A stretch of 64,000 bases of DNA from JAJEFO01 sp965208685 (GTDB lineage: Bacteria; Pseudomonadota; Alphaproteobacteria; Rhodobacterales; Rhodobacteraceae). The notes below the pieces were generated by a model, which saw nothing but the letters and a program-made list of their open reading frames with translations, did no database searches and had not been told where the DNA came from. Made by a program: the position numbers and the translations under genes. The stretch is from positions 186,001 to 250,000 of the forward strand of contig CBDBPL010000007.1 in assembly GCA_965208685.1 (NCBI GenBank), in the 5' to 3' direction. Below are positions 8,780 to 17,419 of this stretch, piece after piece. Position 1 is the stretch's first letter. Each line of letters opens with the position of its first letter.

Positions 8780-9565
8780 ATGAAGATCGTTCATCTTACC
8801 GACCCGCACGTCGTTGCAGGCAACGGAGTTCTGGCCGGTCTCGAACCCGGAGCGCGGCTGCGAGCGGCGGTTGCCTCGATAAATGCCGAACATGGCGACG
8901 CGGCCTTTGTGGTCGTGACGGGCGACTTGTCGAATTCAGGGGACGTCGCCAGCTATGAAACCTTCGGAGCCGAGATACGGCGCCTCAAGATGCCGTTTCA
9001 CCTTCTGGTCGGCAATCACGACGATACTCAGGAGCTCGTCCGGGTCTTTCCCGATTTGCCCCGGGACAGCGGGGGATTCATTCAGTCCTGCGCCGCAACG
9101 CCGTTCGGTCGTTGCCTGTTTCTCGACACGCACGTTCCCGGATCAGGTGCCGGCGAATACTGTCCCGCGCGGCAAAAATGGTTGCGTGCGGAACTGGAGC
9201 GCGATGCAAGTCCGGTCTTCCTGTTCATGCACCACCCGCCCTGTCCAGTTGGGATGTCAGGCATGGACGACATCAGGCTTGCCGATGGCGATGCCTTCCA
9301 CGACATGCTGGCCCCCCACGTTTCGCGCATTCGGCACCTGTTCTTCGGCCATCTCCACCGGCCGGTCTGGGGCACATGGCGCGGAATCCCCTTTTCCTGC
9401 ATGCGCGGGACGAATCACCAGGTCGCCCTTGATCTCGCCGGCGCGACGGACCGGGTTCTTGGCACCCGGGAGACGCCCGCGTACGGCATCGTTCTCCTGT
9501 CCGACGAGCAGGTGACCGTGCACATGCACGATTACACGAATGCGTTCAGCACCGTTCCGATCTGA
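8780..9565 (+). CDS. Metallophosphoesterase (cyclic-nucleotide phosphodiesterase / GpdQ-like)
   Basis: 261 residues of the calcineurin-like class: HLTDPHVV (Asp/His ligands) at residues 5-12, VVVTGDLSNSGD near 46, the signature GNHD near 77, FMHHPPCPVG in the middle and the closing FGHLHRP near 189. Together these form a complete two-metal centre. The order and size match class III cyclic-nucleotide phosphodiesterases such as CpdA and the glycerophosphodiesterase GpdQ. The ATG at 8780 follows a good ribosome site (GGGAGGAGG); upstream in-frame codons are dispensable. It is monocistronic. Substrate (cAMP versus phosphodiester) cannot be decided. Confidence 0.88.
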   Translation: MKIVHLTDPHVVAGNGVLAGLEPGARLRAAVASINAEHGDAAFVVVTGDLSNSGDVASYETFGAEIRRLKMPFHLLVGNHDDTQELVRVFPDLPRDSGGFIQSCAATPFGRCLFLDTHVPGSGAGEYCPARQKWLRAELERDASPVFLFMHHPPCPVGMSGMDDIRLADGDAFHDMLAPHVSRIRHLFFGHLHRPVWGTWRGIPFSCMRGTNHQVALDLAGATDRVLGTRETPAYGIVLLSDEQVTVHMHDYTNAFSTVPI

Positions 9566-9683
9566 GAAGTTGCGCAGGCCGTCATCCGCGACACGACGCA
9601 CTCGATCGCGCTGAACGGAAACTCGTGCTGCAACCGGTCGGGCGCGGTCCGGTAAGGACACCGTCCTGCCCGCATTGGGTTCA

Positions 9684-9857
9684 TCAGAAGTCGACCGCTC
9701 GGCCTTTCCTCTCCCAGTCGCCGTAGCGAACCGGATCCGGACCCTCTGGGCCGCCGAATTCCTCGGGTCGGCCCACGCCCTCCGCCTTCTTCTTTCGAAG
9801 CCGCTCGGCGTCGGCGAGAGCACGCCGGGCTTCGGGAGGCAGGTCGTTCTCGGTCAT
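9684..9857 (-). CDS. DUF1674 protein, SdhAF4 (succinate dehydrogenase assembly factor 4)
   Basis: A 57-residue protein, mostly charged helix (LPPEARRALADAERLRKKKA), ending in the conserved GPDPVRYGDWERKGRAVDF. That C-terminal block is the signature of DUF1674, homologous to SDHAF4, which binds flavinylated SdhA and helps assemble complex II. I chose the ATG at 9857 with an AAGGA ribosome site just upstream (complement near 9865); a longer reading to 9920 adds a non-conserved tail. It is divergent from rsmB. Confidence 0.85.
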   Translation of the reverse strand: MTENDLPPEARRALADAERLRKKKAEGVGRPEEFGGPEGPDPVRYGDWERKGRAVDF

Positions 9858-9924
9858 GGAGGATTCCTTGTGGCGGAGTTCCCGGCTGTTATAGGGTTCG
9901 TTGAACTTCCCGCAAGGCATGGCG

Positions 9925-11184
9925 ATGAAGAAAGCCGGGGCAGAAGTGCGGCGCGCAGCAGTCGCGGCGATGACATCGGTGACGGACCGGCGCCAGTTGC
10001 TGGACGTCGCGCTGGCACGAGCGACAGCGGAACTGGTTCCTCCCGAGCGGGCGCGTGCCGGCCGTCTCGCGACTGGCGCGCTTCGATGGGCGGGCCGCTC
10101 GGACAGGATGCTTGGCCCGTTCCTGAAGCGTCTGCCGGAAGATCAGGTCATGAACCTGCTGCGGCTGGCCGTGTTCGAGATGTTCGTCGAGCATTCTCCG
10201 GCACATGCGGTCGTCGACCAGTCCGTGACACTTGCGCCGCGCGGAAAGGCAGGCTTGGTCAACGCCGTCCTGAGGAACGTGCTGCGTCGAGGAACTGACT
10301 GGAACAGCCTGCCCCTTCCCAGTCTTCCGAAATGGCTTCGGAGGCGATTGGTGGCTGCCTGGGGGCGGGACGTGGTGGTTGCAATGGAGGCGGAATTCGC
10401 AGCCGGGCCAATGCTCGATCTTACGCTGCGTGATGCCGGCGACGAGGAATCCTGGGCCAGGCGGCTTGGGGCGTCGCTGCGTCCGGATGGCGGCATTCGC
10501 CTCCCGATGGCCCGGCAGGTTTCCGGTCTGCCGGGATATGCCGACGGCGCCTGGTGGGTGCAGGATGCTGGGGCCGCGGTTGCGGCCCGCGCGCTTGATG
10601 CGCGATCCGGCGAAGCCGTGCTTGATCTCTGCTGCGCACCTGGGGGCAAGACCTTGCAACTGGCGGCGTCGGGAGCCGCTGTCACTGCTTTGGACGTCTC
10701 GAAAGAGCGAATGGCGCGGGTGGAGGAGAACCTGGTTCGCACAGGGCTCACGGCGACCTGCATCGTGGCTGACGCATTGAACTGGACGTCGCAAGGGACG
10801 TTCGACGCGGTTCTCGTTGATGCCCCGTGTTCGGGAACCGGAACGCTCAGACGGCATCCCGATCTCGTCTTCGTACGCGACGGGAGCGGAATAGACGAAC
10901 TCGCCCGGCTGCAGGCGCGGCTGATCGACCGTGCGCTCGTTTCGCTTCGGCCCGGTGGGCGGCTGGTCTTCTGCACGTGCTCGCTTCTGCCCGAAGAGGG
11001 TGAGGATCAGGTTGCCGCCGCGGTGTCGCGACATTCGGATGTCTCGATCGCGGTTGCGGTTGGCGATTGGATCGACGCGCGCTGGCGCGCGCGCGACGGC
11101 ATGTTGAGGATTCGCCCCGACCACTGGCGTGACGAGGGTGGAATCGACGGGTTCTTCGTGGCGCGCCTGGAAAAACGTCCATGA
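9925..11184 (+). CDS. rsmB: 16S rRNA (cytosine-5) methyltransferase RsmB-like (NusB-fused)
   Basis: About 419 residues: an N-terminal NusB-like RNA-binding domain (about 1-130) and a Rossmann methyltransferase domain. Motif I is LDLCCAPGGKTLQLA, motif IV DAPCSGTGTLRRHP with the first conserved Cys, and motif VI VFCTCSLLPEEGE with the catalytic TC. This pattern is typical of RsmB/Sun m5C methyltransferases that modify C967 of 16S rRNA. Possible starts are ATG 9919 and ATG 9925; the AAGG at 9914-9917 is better spaced for 9925. It leads a same-strand block with the heparinase-like gene, purH, lspA and the DUF3035 lipoprotein gene. Confidence 0.92.
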   Translation: MKKAGAEVRRAAVAAMTSVTDRRQLLDVALARATAELVPPERARAGRLATGALRWAGRSDRMLGPFLKRLPEDQVMNLLRLAVFEMFVEHSPAHAVVDQSVTLAPRGKAGLVNAVLRNVLRRGTDWNSLPLPSLPKWLRRRLVAAWGRDVVVAMEAEFAAGPMLDLTLRDAGDEESWARRLGASLRPDGGIRLPMARQVSGLPGYADGAWWVQDAGAAVAARALDARSGEAVLDLCCAPGGKTLQLAASGAAVTALDVSKERMARVEENLVRTGLTATCIVADALNWTSQGTFDAVLVDAPCSGTGTLRRHPDLVFVRDGSGIDELARLQARLIDRALVSLRPGGRLVFCTCSLLPEEGEDQVAAAVSRHSDVSIAVAVGDWIDARWRARDGMLRIRPDHWRDEGGIDGFFVARLEKRP

Positions 11185-11255
11185 CAGCCTGACGGCGTTT
11201 CGCTATCCTCGCAATCCGGAGGCCGGGCAGATTGCGTCCGGGCAGGGCGACGCGA

Positions 11256-12983
11256 ATGCCCGGGTCAGGGAGTTGGTTTGTGCGTGCCACGCGCTGGTTG
11301 AACCGCCTTCATGCGATTTGGGCCTGCTTGTCGCCGCCGGCAGCGGCTTTCACCATGATGTCCGACACTCGCGTGACGGGCTCCGTCGAACGCGGACGCC
11401 GACTCGCTGCGGGGGACTTCCGGTTTGCAGGAATTTCCCTGCCGGCCCCGGGCCAGAGCATCTGGGACCTGTCGATGCCGAGCGCGGAATTTGAAGCCGC
11501 AATCCACGGGTTCGAATGGCTCGATGACCTGACGGCAGTGTGCGACCTTCGCACGAACCGGCTTGCGCAGGACTGGACGCACGACTGGGTCCGGCGCTGC
11601 AGACTTGGGTCCGGTGCCGGATGGACGCCCGAACTGACGGGTCGGCGCGTGCTGCGCTGGATCAACAATGCAGACCAGTTGCTGGCCGGACAGGGGCGCG
11701 GGAAAAGCGACGCGTTTCGCAGGTCGCTCTCGGCTCAGGCGGTCTTTCTCTCGCGCCGCTGGAAGGCGGCACGTCCCGGTCTGCCCAGGTTCGAGGCGCT
11801 TGCGGGGCTGATCCAGGCAAGCGCGGCGCTGTCGGGGATGGAAAGCCACATGCGCAGGGCGAGCCGTGCGCTCGCGAGGGAGTGCAGATCTTCCATTGAC
11901 AGCCAAGGGGCGATGGAGTCGCGCAATCCCGAAGAACTTCTCGAAGTCTTTTTCCTGCTCAACTGGGCCGCAACGGCCCTTCAGGCGGCCGGACAGCCGC
12001 CGGAACATGAGCACAGGGCGGCCGTCACGGCGATGGCGCCCGTCTTGCGGTCGCTTCGCCACGTGGATGGCAGCTTGGCGCGATTCCATGGCGGCGGCCG
12101 CGGAACAGCCGGCAAGCTTGACTGGGCCTTGGCCAACGCCGCCGTCAGGCGCGTGCCGAGGCGGCAACTGGCCATGGGCTACGCGAGGGTGGCCCACGGC
12201 CGCACGACGATGATCGTTGACATCGCGCCACCGGCAGCATCGGCCAATGCGCATGCATCGACGCTGGCCTTCGAGTTGACATGCGGCATGCATCCTCTGG
12301 TCGTCAACTGCGGTTCGGGGAAGACCTTTGGCAGGAAATGGCGAATGGTCGCCAGGACAACGTCCTCGCACTCGACATTGGACGTCGAGGGCTATTCTTC
12401 CTCTCGCTTCGGCGCTTCCGGCGGCACCCTTGCCGAAAGCGCGGAAAGGATCGTGCACGCGCCAGCCAACGTTACCCTGGAACGGAACGACTATGATGAC
12501 GGCACCCGAATTGTTGCCGGTCACGATGGCTACCAGGGCCGGTGCGGCCTCGATCATTGGCGTACGCTTCGTGTCGATCCAGAGGGCGGCATGCTCACGG
12601 GCGAAGATGTCCTGTTCGCGACTTCCGGGGACGGACAGAAGCGGTTCGACGCATTGCTCAGCGCGGGAAGACTTTCCGGCGTGCCATTCAACATACGGTT
12701 CCATTTGCATCCGGATGTTGAAGCGGAGTTGGGTGCGGAAGGTCGCGATGTTTCGATGTTGCTGCAGAACGGCGAGATCTGGAATCTCAGTTGCCCCGGC
12801 GATGTGCAGCTGGCGCTTGAGCAAAGCGTCTTTCTGGAAAGCACGTCGACGTCGCCGCGTGCGACAAATCAAGTTGTTCTCTCCGGCTTCGCCATGGAGT
12901 ATTCGACGCGCGTCAGCTGGATCATTGCAAAGGCCAGGCGAGGCGATGTGGTGATCCCCAAGGAAGAACCGGCGCCGGAATGA
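11256..12983 (+). CDS. Heparinase II/III family protein
   Basis: About 575 residues with the heparinase II/III-like arrangement: an alpha-helical toroid in the first half (RVLRWINNADQLL, AVFLSRRWKAARPG, EELLEVFFLLNW) and a beta-rich half with ASTLAFELTCGMHPLVVNCG and TTSSHSTLDVEGYSSSRF, the conserved region of the family. No signal peptide is convincing, which suggests a cytoplasmic location and argues against breakdown of extracellular glycosaminoglycans. The position between rsmB and purH is, to my knowledge, conserved in Rhodobacterales, and the true substrate there is unknown. The start at ATG 11256 gives MPGSGSWFVRATRWLNRLHAI; a TTG eight codons upstream is an alternative. Confidence 0.85.
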   Translation: MPGSGSWFVRATRWLNRLHAIWACLSPPAAAFTMMSDTRVTGSVERGRRLAAGDFRFAGISLPAPGQSIWDLSMPSAEFEAAIHGFEWLDDLTAVCDLRTNRLAQDWTHDWVRRCRLGSGAGWTPELTGRRVLRWINNADQLLAGQGRGKSDAFRRSLSAQAVFLSRRWKAARPGLPRFEALAGLIQASAALSGMESHMRRASRALARECRSSIDSQGAMESRNPEELLEVFFLLNWAATALQAAGQPPEHEHRAAVTAMAPVLRSLRHVDGSLARFHGGGRGTAGKLDWALANAAVRRVPRRQLAMGYARVAHGRTTMIVDIAPPAASANAHASTLAFELTCGMHPLVVNCGSGKTFGRKWRMVARTTSSHSTLDVEGYSSSRFGASGGTLAESAERIVHAPANVTLERNDYDDGTRIVAGHDGYQGRCGLDHWRTLRVDPEGGMLTGEDVLFATSGDGQKRFDALLSAGRLSGVPFNIRFHLHPDVEAELGAEGRDVSMLLQNGEIWNLSCPGDVQLALEQSVFLESTSTSPRATNQVVLSGFAMEYSTRVSWIIAKARRGDVVIPKEEPAPE

Positions 12984-13002
12984 ACGAAAGGACTGCGCAG
13001 GC

Positions 13003-14592
13003 ATGACAGACTTGCATCCGGTGCGTCGCGCGTTGCTGTCCGTATCTGACAAGGCGGGTCTCGTCGAGTTCGCCACCGCGCTTTCGGGCCGGGGCGTCGA
13101 GCTGATTTCCACCGGAGGCACCGCCGCGACGCTCCGCGAATCCGGACTGGCAGTGACCGATGTCGCGGAAGTCACCGGGTTTCCCGAGATGATGGATGGC
13201 AGGGTCAAGACGCTCCACCCTGCGGTGCATGGCGGGCTTCTGGCGTTGCGGAGCGACGAAGGGCATCTGAACGCAGCGGCGGAGCACGGGATCGAAATGA
13301 TCGACCTGCTGGTCGTGAATCTCTACCCGTTCGAAGCCAGCGTCGCGAGCGGGGACGATCATGACGCGACGATAGAGTGCATCGACATCGGCGGACCCGC
13401 GATGATCCGGTCCGCCGCAAAGAACCACAGGTTCGTGAGCGTAGTGGTGGATGCCGCCGACTACCAGGACGTGCTGGATGAACTGCAAGCCCAAGACGGC
13501 CGGACCTCCTTGGACTTTCGCAGGCGTCTGGCGCTGACGGCCCTTTCTCGGACCGCTGCATACGATGCCGCGATTTCGGCCTGGATGACCGACGTCCTTG
13601 GCGAGAAGGCGCCGCGCCGCCGGGTCTTTGCGGGCACGTTGGCGCAGCGGCTTCGCTACGGGGAAAATCCTCATCAGGCGGCAGCCTTCTACAAGGACGG
13701 CTCGGAAGTCCCGGGGATTGCGACTGCGGTGCGGCATCAGGGCGGTGAACTCTCCTACAACAACATCAATGATGCCGATGCCGCCTTTCGGCTGGTCGCC
13801 GAGTTCGATCCGGCCGACGGGCCCGCTGCCGCCATCATAAAGCACGCGAATCCCTGTGGCGTGGCGCGCGGGGCAAGTTGCGAAGAGGCATTCGGTCGTG
13901 CGTTCGACTGCGACCGGACAAGCGCCTTTGGCGGCATCGTAGCCTTCAACGGCACGCTTGACGGGGATGCCGCGCGTGCGATTGCCGGCATGTTTGCAGA
14001 GGTCGTGATCGCACCGGGGACAACGGATGAAGCCAAGGAGATCCTTGCGGCCAAGAGCAACCTGCGCCTGTTGACGACCGGCGGGCTTCCCGGTCCTTCC
14101 GCATCCCGAGTTTCCGTTCGGCAGGTCTCGGGCGGCTGGCTGGTTCAGGATGAGGACAATGGCGTCTGCGAGGCGGCGAACCTGAAAGTCGTGACTCGGG
14201 TTGCTCCGACGCTGGGACAGATCGACGACCTGCTTTTTGCCTGGCGCGTTGCCAAGCACGTGAAGTCCAATGCGATCGTCTATGCCCGCGATCTCGGCAC
14301 GGTTGGAATCGGGGCAGGACAGATGAGCCGGGTCGACAGTTCGACGATCGCGGCGCTGAAAGCGGGTCGCATGGCCCGTGATCTCGGCCTCACGGGGTCG
14401 ATGGCGAAGGGTTCTGTCGTGGCGTCAGACGCGTTCTTTCCGTTTCCGGACGGCCTTCTTGCCGCTGCTGATGTCGGCGCGAAGGCAGTGATCCAGCCAG
14501 GCGGGTCCAAGCGGGACAAGGCGGTGATCGAGGCCGCCGACGCGGCCGGGATTGCGATGGTGTTTTCAGGGATGAGGCATTTCCGACACTGA
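13003..14592 (+). CDS. purH: Bifunctional AICAR formyltransferase / IMP cyclohydrolase PurH
   Basis: 529 residues, the usual length. The N-terminal MGS-like IMP cyclohydrolase domain begins RRALLSVSDKAGLVEFA and includes GGTAATLRESG and GRVKTLHPAVHGGLL. The C-terminal AICAR transformylase domain includes RYGENPHQAAAFY, IIKHANPCGVA and SAFGGIVAFN, and ends GMRHFRH. It catalyses the last two steps of IMP synthesis in the cytosol. Its TGA shares an A with the ATG of lspA, so the two are coupled. The ribosome site upstream of 13003 is GAAAGGA. Confidence 0.97.
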   Translation: MTDLHPVRRALLSVSDKAGLVEFATALSGRGVELISTGGTAATLRESGLAVTDVAEVTGFPEMMDGRVKTLHPAVHGGLLALRSDEGHLNAAAEHGIEMIDLLVVNLYPFEASVASGDDHDATIECIDIGGPAMIRSAAKNHRFVSVVVDAADYQDVLDELQAQDGRTSLDFRRRLALTALSRTAAYDAAISAWMTDVLGEKAPRRRVFAGTLAQRLRYGENPHQAAAFYKDGSEVPGIATAVRHQGGELSYNNINDADAAFRLVAEFDPADGPAAAIIKHANPCGVARGASCEEAFGRAFDCDRTSAFGGIVAFNGTLDGDAARAIAGMFAEVVIAPGTTDEAKEILAAKSNLRLLTTGGLPGPSASRVSVRQVSGGWLVQDEDNGVCEAANLKVVTRVAPTLGQIDDLLFAWRVAKHVKSNAIVYARDLGTVGIGAGQMSRVDSSTIAALKAGRMARDLGLTGSMAKGSVVASDAFFPFPDGLLAAADVGAKAVIQPGGSKRDKAVIEAADAAGIAMVFSGMRHFRH

Positions 14593-15059
14593 TGCATTGT
14601 TTCGCGCCTCTCGTTCGCACGGCGGCCCTGACCGTCTTGCTCGACCAGTTGACGAAGTACTTCGTGGTTCACGCCATGAACCTCAAGGCACTGGGCGCGA
14701 TCAACGTCTTGCCGCCCTACGTGCAGTTTCGCATGGCATGGAACGAGGGGGTGAATTTCGGTATCCCGCTTGCCGGAAAGTGGGTGCTGGTCGGGCTGGC
14801 GGTCGCAATATGTGGCGCGATTTTCTGGTGGATGATGCGCGACCGGCCCGGACTCCCGATGCTGGTGTCGGCGGGTCTGGTCATCGGCGGAGCCGTCGGC
14901 AACGTGATTGACCGCCTGGTCTACGGGGCAGTCGCGGATTTCCTGAACGTGTCGTGTTGCGGCTGGCGGAATCCGTGGTCGTTCAATGTCGCGGACATTG
15001 CCATTTTCGTTGGCGCGTTCGGGCTGATCGTGCTTAGCACCCGCACAGGGCGGCGATGA
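14592..15059 (+). CDS. lspA: Signal peptidase II (prolipoprotein signal peptidase)
   Basis: 155 residues with four hydrophobic segments. Conserved blocks are LLDQLTKYFVV, AWNEGVNFGI, GAVGNVIDRLVYGAVADF with the catalytic Asp116, and WSFNVADIAIF with Asp135. It removes signal peptides from lipid-modified prolipoproteins in the inner membrane. The next gene encodes a lipoprotein that would be its substrate. It overlaps the purH stop by one base. Confidence 0.95.
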   Translation: MHCFAPLVRTAALTVLLDQLTKYFVVHAMNLKALGAINVLPPYVQFRMAWNEGVNFGIPLAGKWVLVGLAVAICGAIFWWMMRDRPGLPMLVSAGLVIGGAVGNVIDRLVYGAVADFLNVSCCGWRNPWSFNVADIAIFVGAFGLIVLSTRTGRR

Positions 15060-15124
15060 ACAGGACAGGCTTTCCACCGGATGAATTCACGAGTAGAACC
15101 CAAAAGACGGTTTCGGAGGCTTTC

Positions 15125-15640
15125 ATGCTGCGTCGGCTGCTGCTCTCATGCTTGATCCCGGCACTTGCCGCCTGCGCAGGTGGCGAACCAGGCCTGATGA
15201 ACATTGGCCGGGATCGCGCTGGCGGCCCCGACGAATTCGGGATCATTCCGGCGAAGCCGCTCGAAATGCCCGAAGATCTTGCCGCGCTGCCTGAGCCGAC
15301 GCCGGGCCTTGCAAACCTGACCGATCCGACGCCGGAGAGCGATGTCGCGGCTGCGCTTGGCGGCGATGTCGAGGCATTGGCGCGAGGCTCCTCAGACGGC
15401 GTGTTTCTGGCCCATGCCACCCGGCATGGAGTTGACGGCAACATCCGTGCCGAACTTGCCGTCGCCGACCTGGAGTTCCGACGCGACAATCAGGGTCGTG
15501 TCCTGGAAAGGCTCTTCGACGTGAACGTCTATTTCCGAGCCTACGAGAAAATGTCGCTCGACCAGTATGCGGAACTCGCGCGACTTCGCCGTCTCGGCAT
15601 CCGGACCTCGGCGGCCCCGCCCGCGCCGGTCGAGCAGTGA
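15125..15640 (+). CDS. DUF3035 domain lipoprotein
   Basis: 171 residues starting MLRRLLLSCLIPALAACAGG; the lipobox LAAC places the lipidated cysteine near residue 17. The downstream region holds RAGGPDEFGIIPAKPLEMP, the recognisable conserved block of DUF3035, followed by a Pro/Ala-rich low-complexity stretch and a charged C-terminus. Function is unknown. It follows lspA closely, a linkage that recurs in Rhodobacterales. I start at the ATG of 15125, with GGAGG at 15115-15119; a longer reading to 15056 would spoil the signal peptide. In related genomes I expect the M16 peptidase pair next; here an 8-10 kb block intervenes. Confidence 0.85.
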   Translation: MLRRLLLSCLIPALAACAGGEPGLMNIGRDRAGGPDEFGIIPAKPLEMPEDLAALPEPTPGLANLTDPTPESDVAAALGGDVEALARGSSDGVFLAHATRHGVDGNIRAELAVADLEFRRDNQGRVLERLFDVNVYFRAYEKMSLDQYAELARLRRLGIRTSAAPPAPVEQ

Positions 15641-16263
15641 GGGTGCAGATCAGTCGAGGGAAGACGGTTCGGAAAGGATGTGCGCGGCTACGCCTCAAGG
15701 CCTATTCCCTTGGCCGATCAAGGCGCTCGTGATCGAGCAATGCTGGTCATCCCGCGTTGGCATGCAGCAGCCCGATGCCGTGACGGGCGGTTCCGCCTTT
15801 TGCTTTCGGAACCTGCGATGACGGCCGGACGTCCCATCGCGCAGTCTTTCGATGCCGGTTCCAAGCTGTCCCAAGTCAGTTGAGGCCCGCTTGGCGGATC
15901 CTCAGGCCTGGTCCGCATTCATCAGCGCTTTTTGCTGGCCGCCGACGCGGAGTGCAATCCGGTGTTCCCGACGGAAGTGGGTGCAGGAAATGATCGGACG
16001 ATTCCGGCCGAGCGTAGGGGTTGATGACAGGTTTCGGACCGTACCTCGAAGGCCTTGTCGCTCGCCGCGCACCGCCTCCAGTCACGGCCGCTTTGGATGC
16101 GAGTGGACCGCTTTCTGCCAGAAAGACGTCATGAATCTTCAAGAGCCCGGAACTGAGGAAGCATCCCGGGGTTGGTCTTCAACGTATGGTTCAGGGTAGA
16201 TCGGATGACAGTCTCCTTTCCTGTGCTGGTCAGCATGGGCTCTCGAAACTTCCGTTCCTCAAG
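15641..16263. other. Gene-poor stretch at the left edge of the sugar/polyol block
   Basis: About 620 bases without a reading frame I can defend. Short open frames exist on both strands but lack family resemblance and convincing ribosome sites. No tRNA, inverted-repeat pair or insertion-sequence end is visible to me. The stretch separates the housekeeping lspA-DUF3035 pair from the accessory sugar gene block. Confidence 0.5.
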
Positions 16264-16283
16264 CCCCTCCCTTCAGGGAGGGG
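16264..16283 (-). terminator. Stem-loop at the 3' end of the sugar operon
   Basis: A perfect 8-bp stem CCCCTCCC/GGGAGGGG with a four-base loop. The stop codon of the Gfo/Idh/MocA gene lies inside the loop (16273-16275), so the hairpin straddles the end of the operon. No U-run follows, so it may act as a weak terminator or a 3' stabiliser. Confidence 0.55.
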
Positions 16284-17412
16284 TCGCTGACACCGTTGCC
16301 CACTCCCGGGTTTGAGCGGATGATTGAATGGCCTCAACGGTCTTTTGAACCTCGTAGGCTTCGCGGAAATCGGGCATGCAGGATCCGCGTTCGATATGAG
16401 CTTGGACGAGCTGGGCAACCTCGATGACCTTTAGGTCGTTGAAACCCAGATGATGCCCTGGCGCAGGGCAGAAGCTGCCGTAAGGAGGGTGGGCGGGGCC
16501 CGCTTCTATGCGCTGGTATCCGGCCTTTTGGCCAGAGCCCGAATAGACCAGCAATTCGTTCATGCGCTCCTGGGTGAAGGCGATGGCACCCTTGGTGCCC
16601 GTCACCTCGAAGGACAAGTCCAACGTGCGTCCCGTCGCGGCCCAGTTTGCTTCGATGCTGCCCGAGACGCCGCTGGCGAAGCGCAGGAGCGCATGGGTCA
16701 TGTCGTCAACCACGACCGGGCGGCGCTCGGCGGATCCCGCGACGACCGGTCTGTCGGGGAATATGGTCCGTGCATGACCGTTCACTTCGACGACCGGGCC
16801 AAGAAGGTGCCGGGCCAGAGACAGGATGTGGCTGCCAATGTCGGTCAGCGCTCCTCCGCCTTGAGGATCGGTGCGGAAGGAATGCGGCGCGTCCGGGCTG
16901 GCCATGTAGTTTTCCGCATGGCGACCGCGAAAGCCGGTGATCTCTCCGATCTCGTCGGAGTCGATCATCTGCCGTGCGAACCCGATCATCGGGTTGCGCA
17001 GGAAGTTGAACCCGACGGAGGTGACGACATCGGCAGCCTCGGCGGCCCTCGTCATTTTCAGGGCCGATCCTGCGGTCGTCGACAAGGGCTTTTCGCAGTA
17101 GACCGTCTTGCCGGCGGCGATTGCGGCCAGGGCCATGGGCTCGTGCAAATCGTTCGGGGCGGCAATCGCGACTATGTCGACAGAGTCGTCCTGTACCATC
17201 GCTTGCCAATCCGACGTCGCCCGCGCAAATCCCAATGCCGCCGCCCCCGCCGCCGCAATTCCTTCGGTTGCGTCCGCCAGGATCGACTTGACGGGATCGG
17301 CGGGCAGGTCGAAGAGACCTGCGACAGCGCCAAAAGCGTTGGCGTGGCAGCGGCCCATGAAACCGGATCCGATCAGGCCGATGCCGACGCCCGGTTTGCT
17401 TTCGATCCTCAT
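16273..17412 (-). CDS. Gfo/Idh/MocA family oxidoreductase
   Basis: 379 residues. The N-terminal Rossmann domain begins GIGLIGSGFMGRCHANAF and has VAIAAPNDLHEPM and the family lysine in YCEKPLS. The C-terminal alpha/beta domain contains GGGALTDIGSHILSLARHLLG with the conserved Asp and His. These are NAD(P)-dependent sugar or polyol dehydrogenases. It is the last gene of the ABC importer operon (permease, ATPase and binding protein precede it), so it probably oxidises the imported sugar or cyclitol in the cytosol. The substrate cannot be deduced from sequence alone. Confidence 0.9.
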   Translation of the reverse strand: MRIESKPGVGIGLIGSGFMGRCHANAFGAVAGLFDLPADPVKSILADATEGIAAAGAAALGFARATSDWQAMVQDDSVDIVAIAAPNDLHEPMALAAIAAGKTVYCEKPLSTTAGSALKMTRAAEAADVVTSVGFNFLRNPMIGFARQMIDSDEIGEITGFRGRHAENYMASPDAPHSFRTDPQGGGALTDIGSHILSLARHLLGPVVEVNGHARTIFPDRPVVAGSAERRPVVVDDMTHALLRFASGVSGSIEANWAATGRTLDLSFEVTGTKGAIAFTQERMNELLVYSGSGQKAGYQRIEAGPAHPPYGSFCPAPGHHLGFNDLKVIEVAQLVQAHIERGSCMPDFREAYEVQKTVEAIQSSAQTREWATVSATPP

Positions 17413-17419
17413 TGCCGAC

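Noticed and set aside
11265..13208. A 647-codon open frame on the minus strand opposite the heparinase-like gene
   Set aside because: It is a by-product of high GC content; the translation is rich in Arg and Pro without family motifs, and the plus-strand gene is clearly real.
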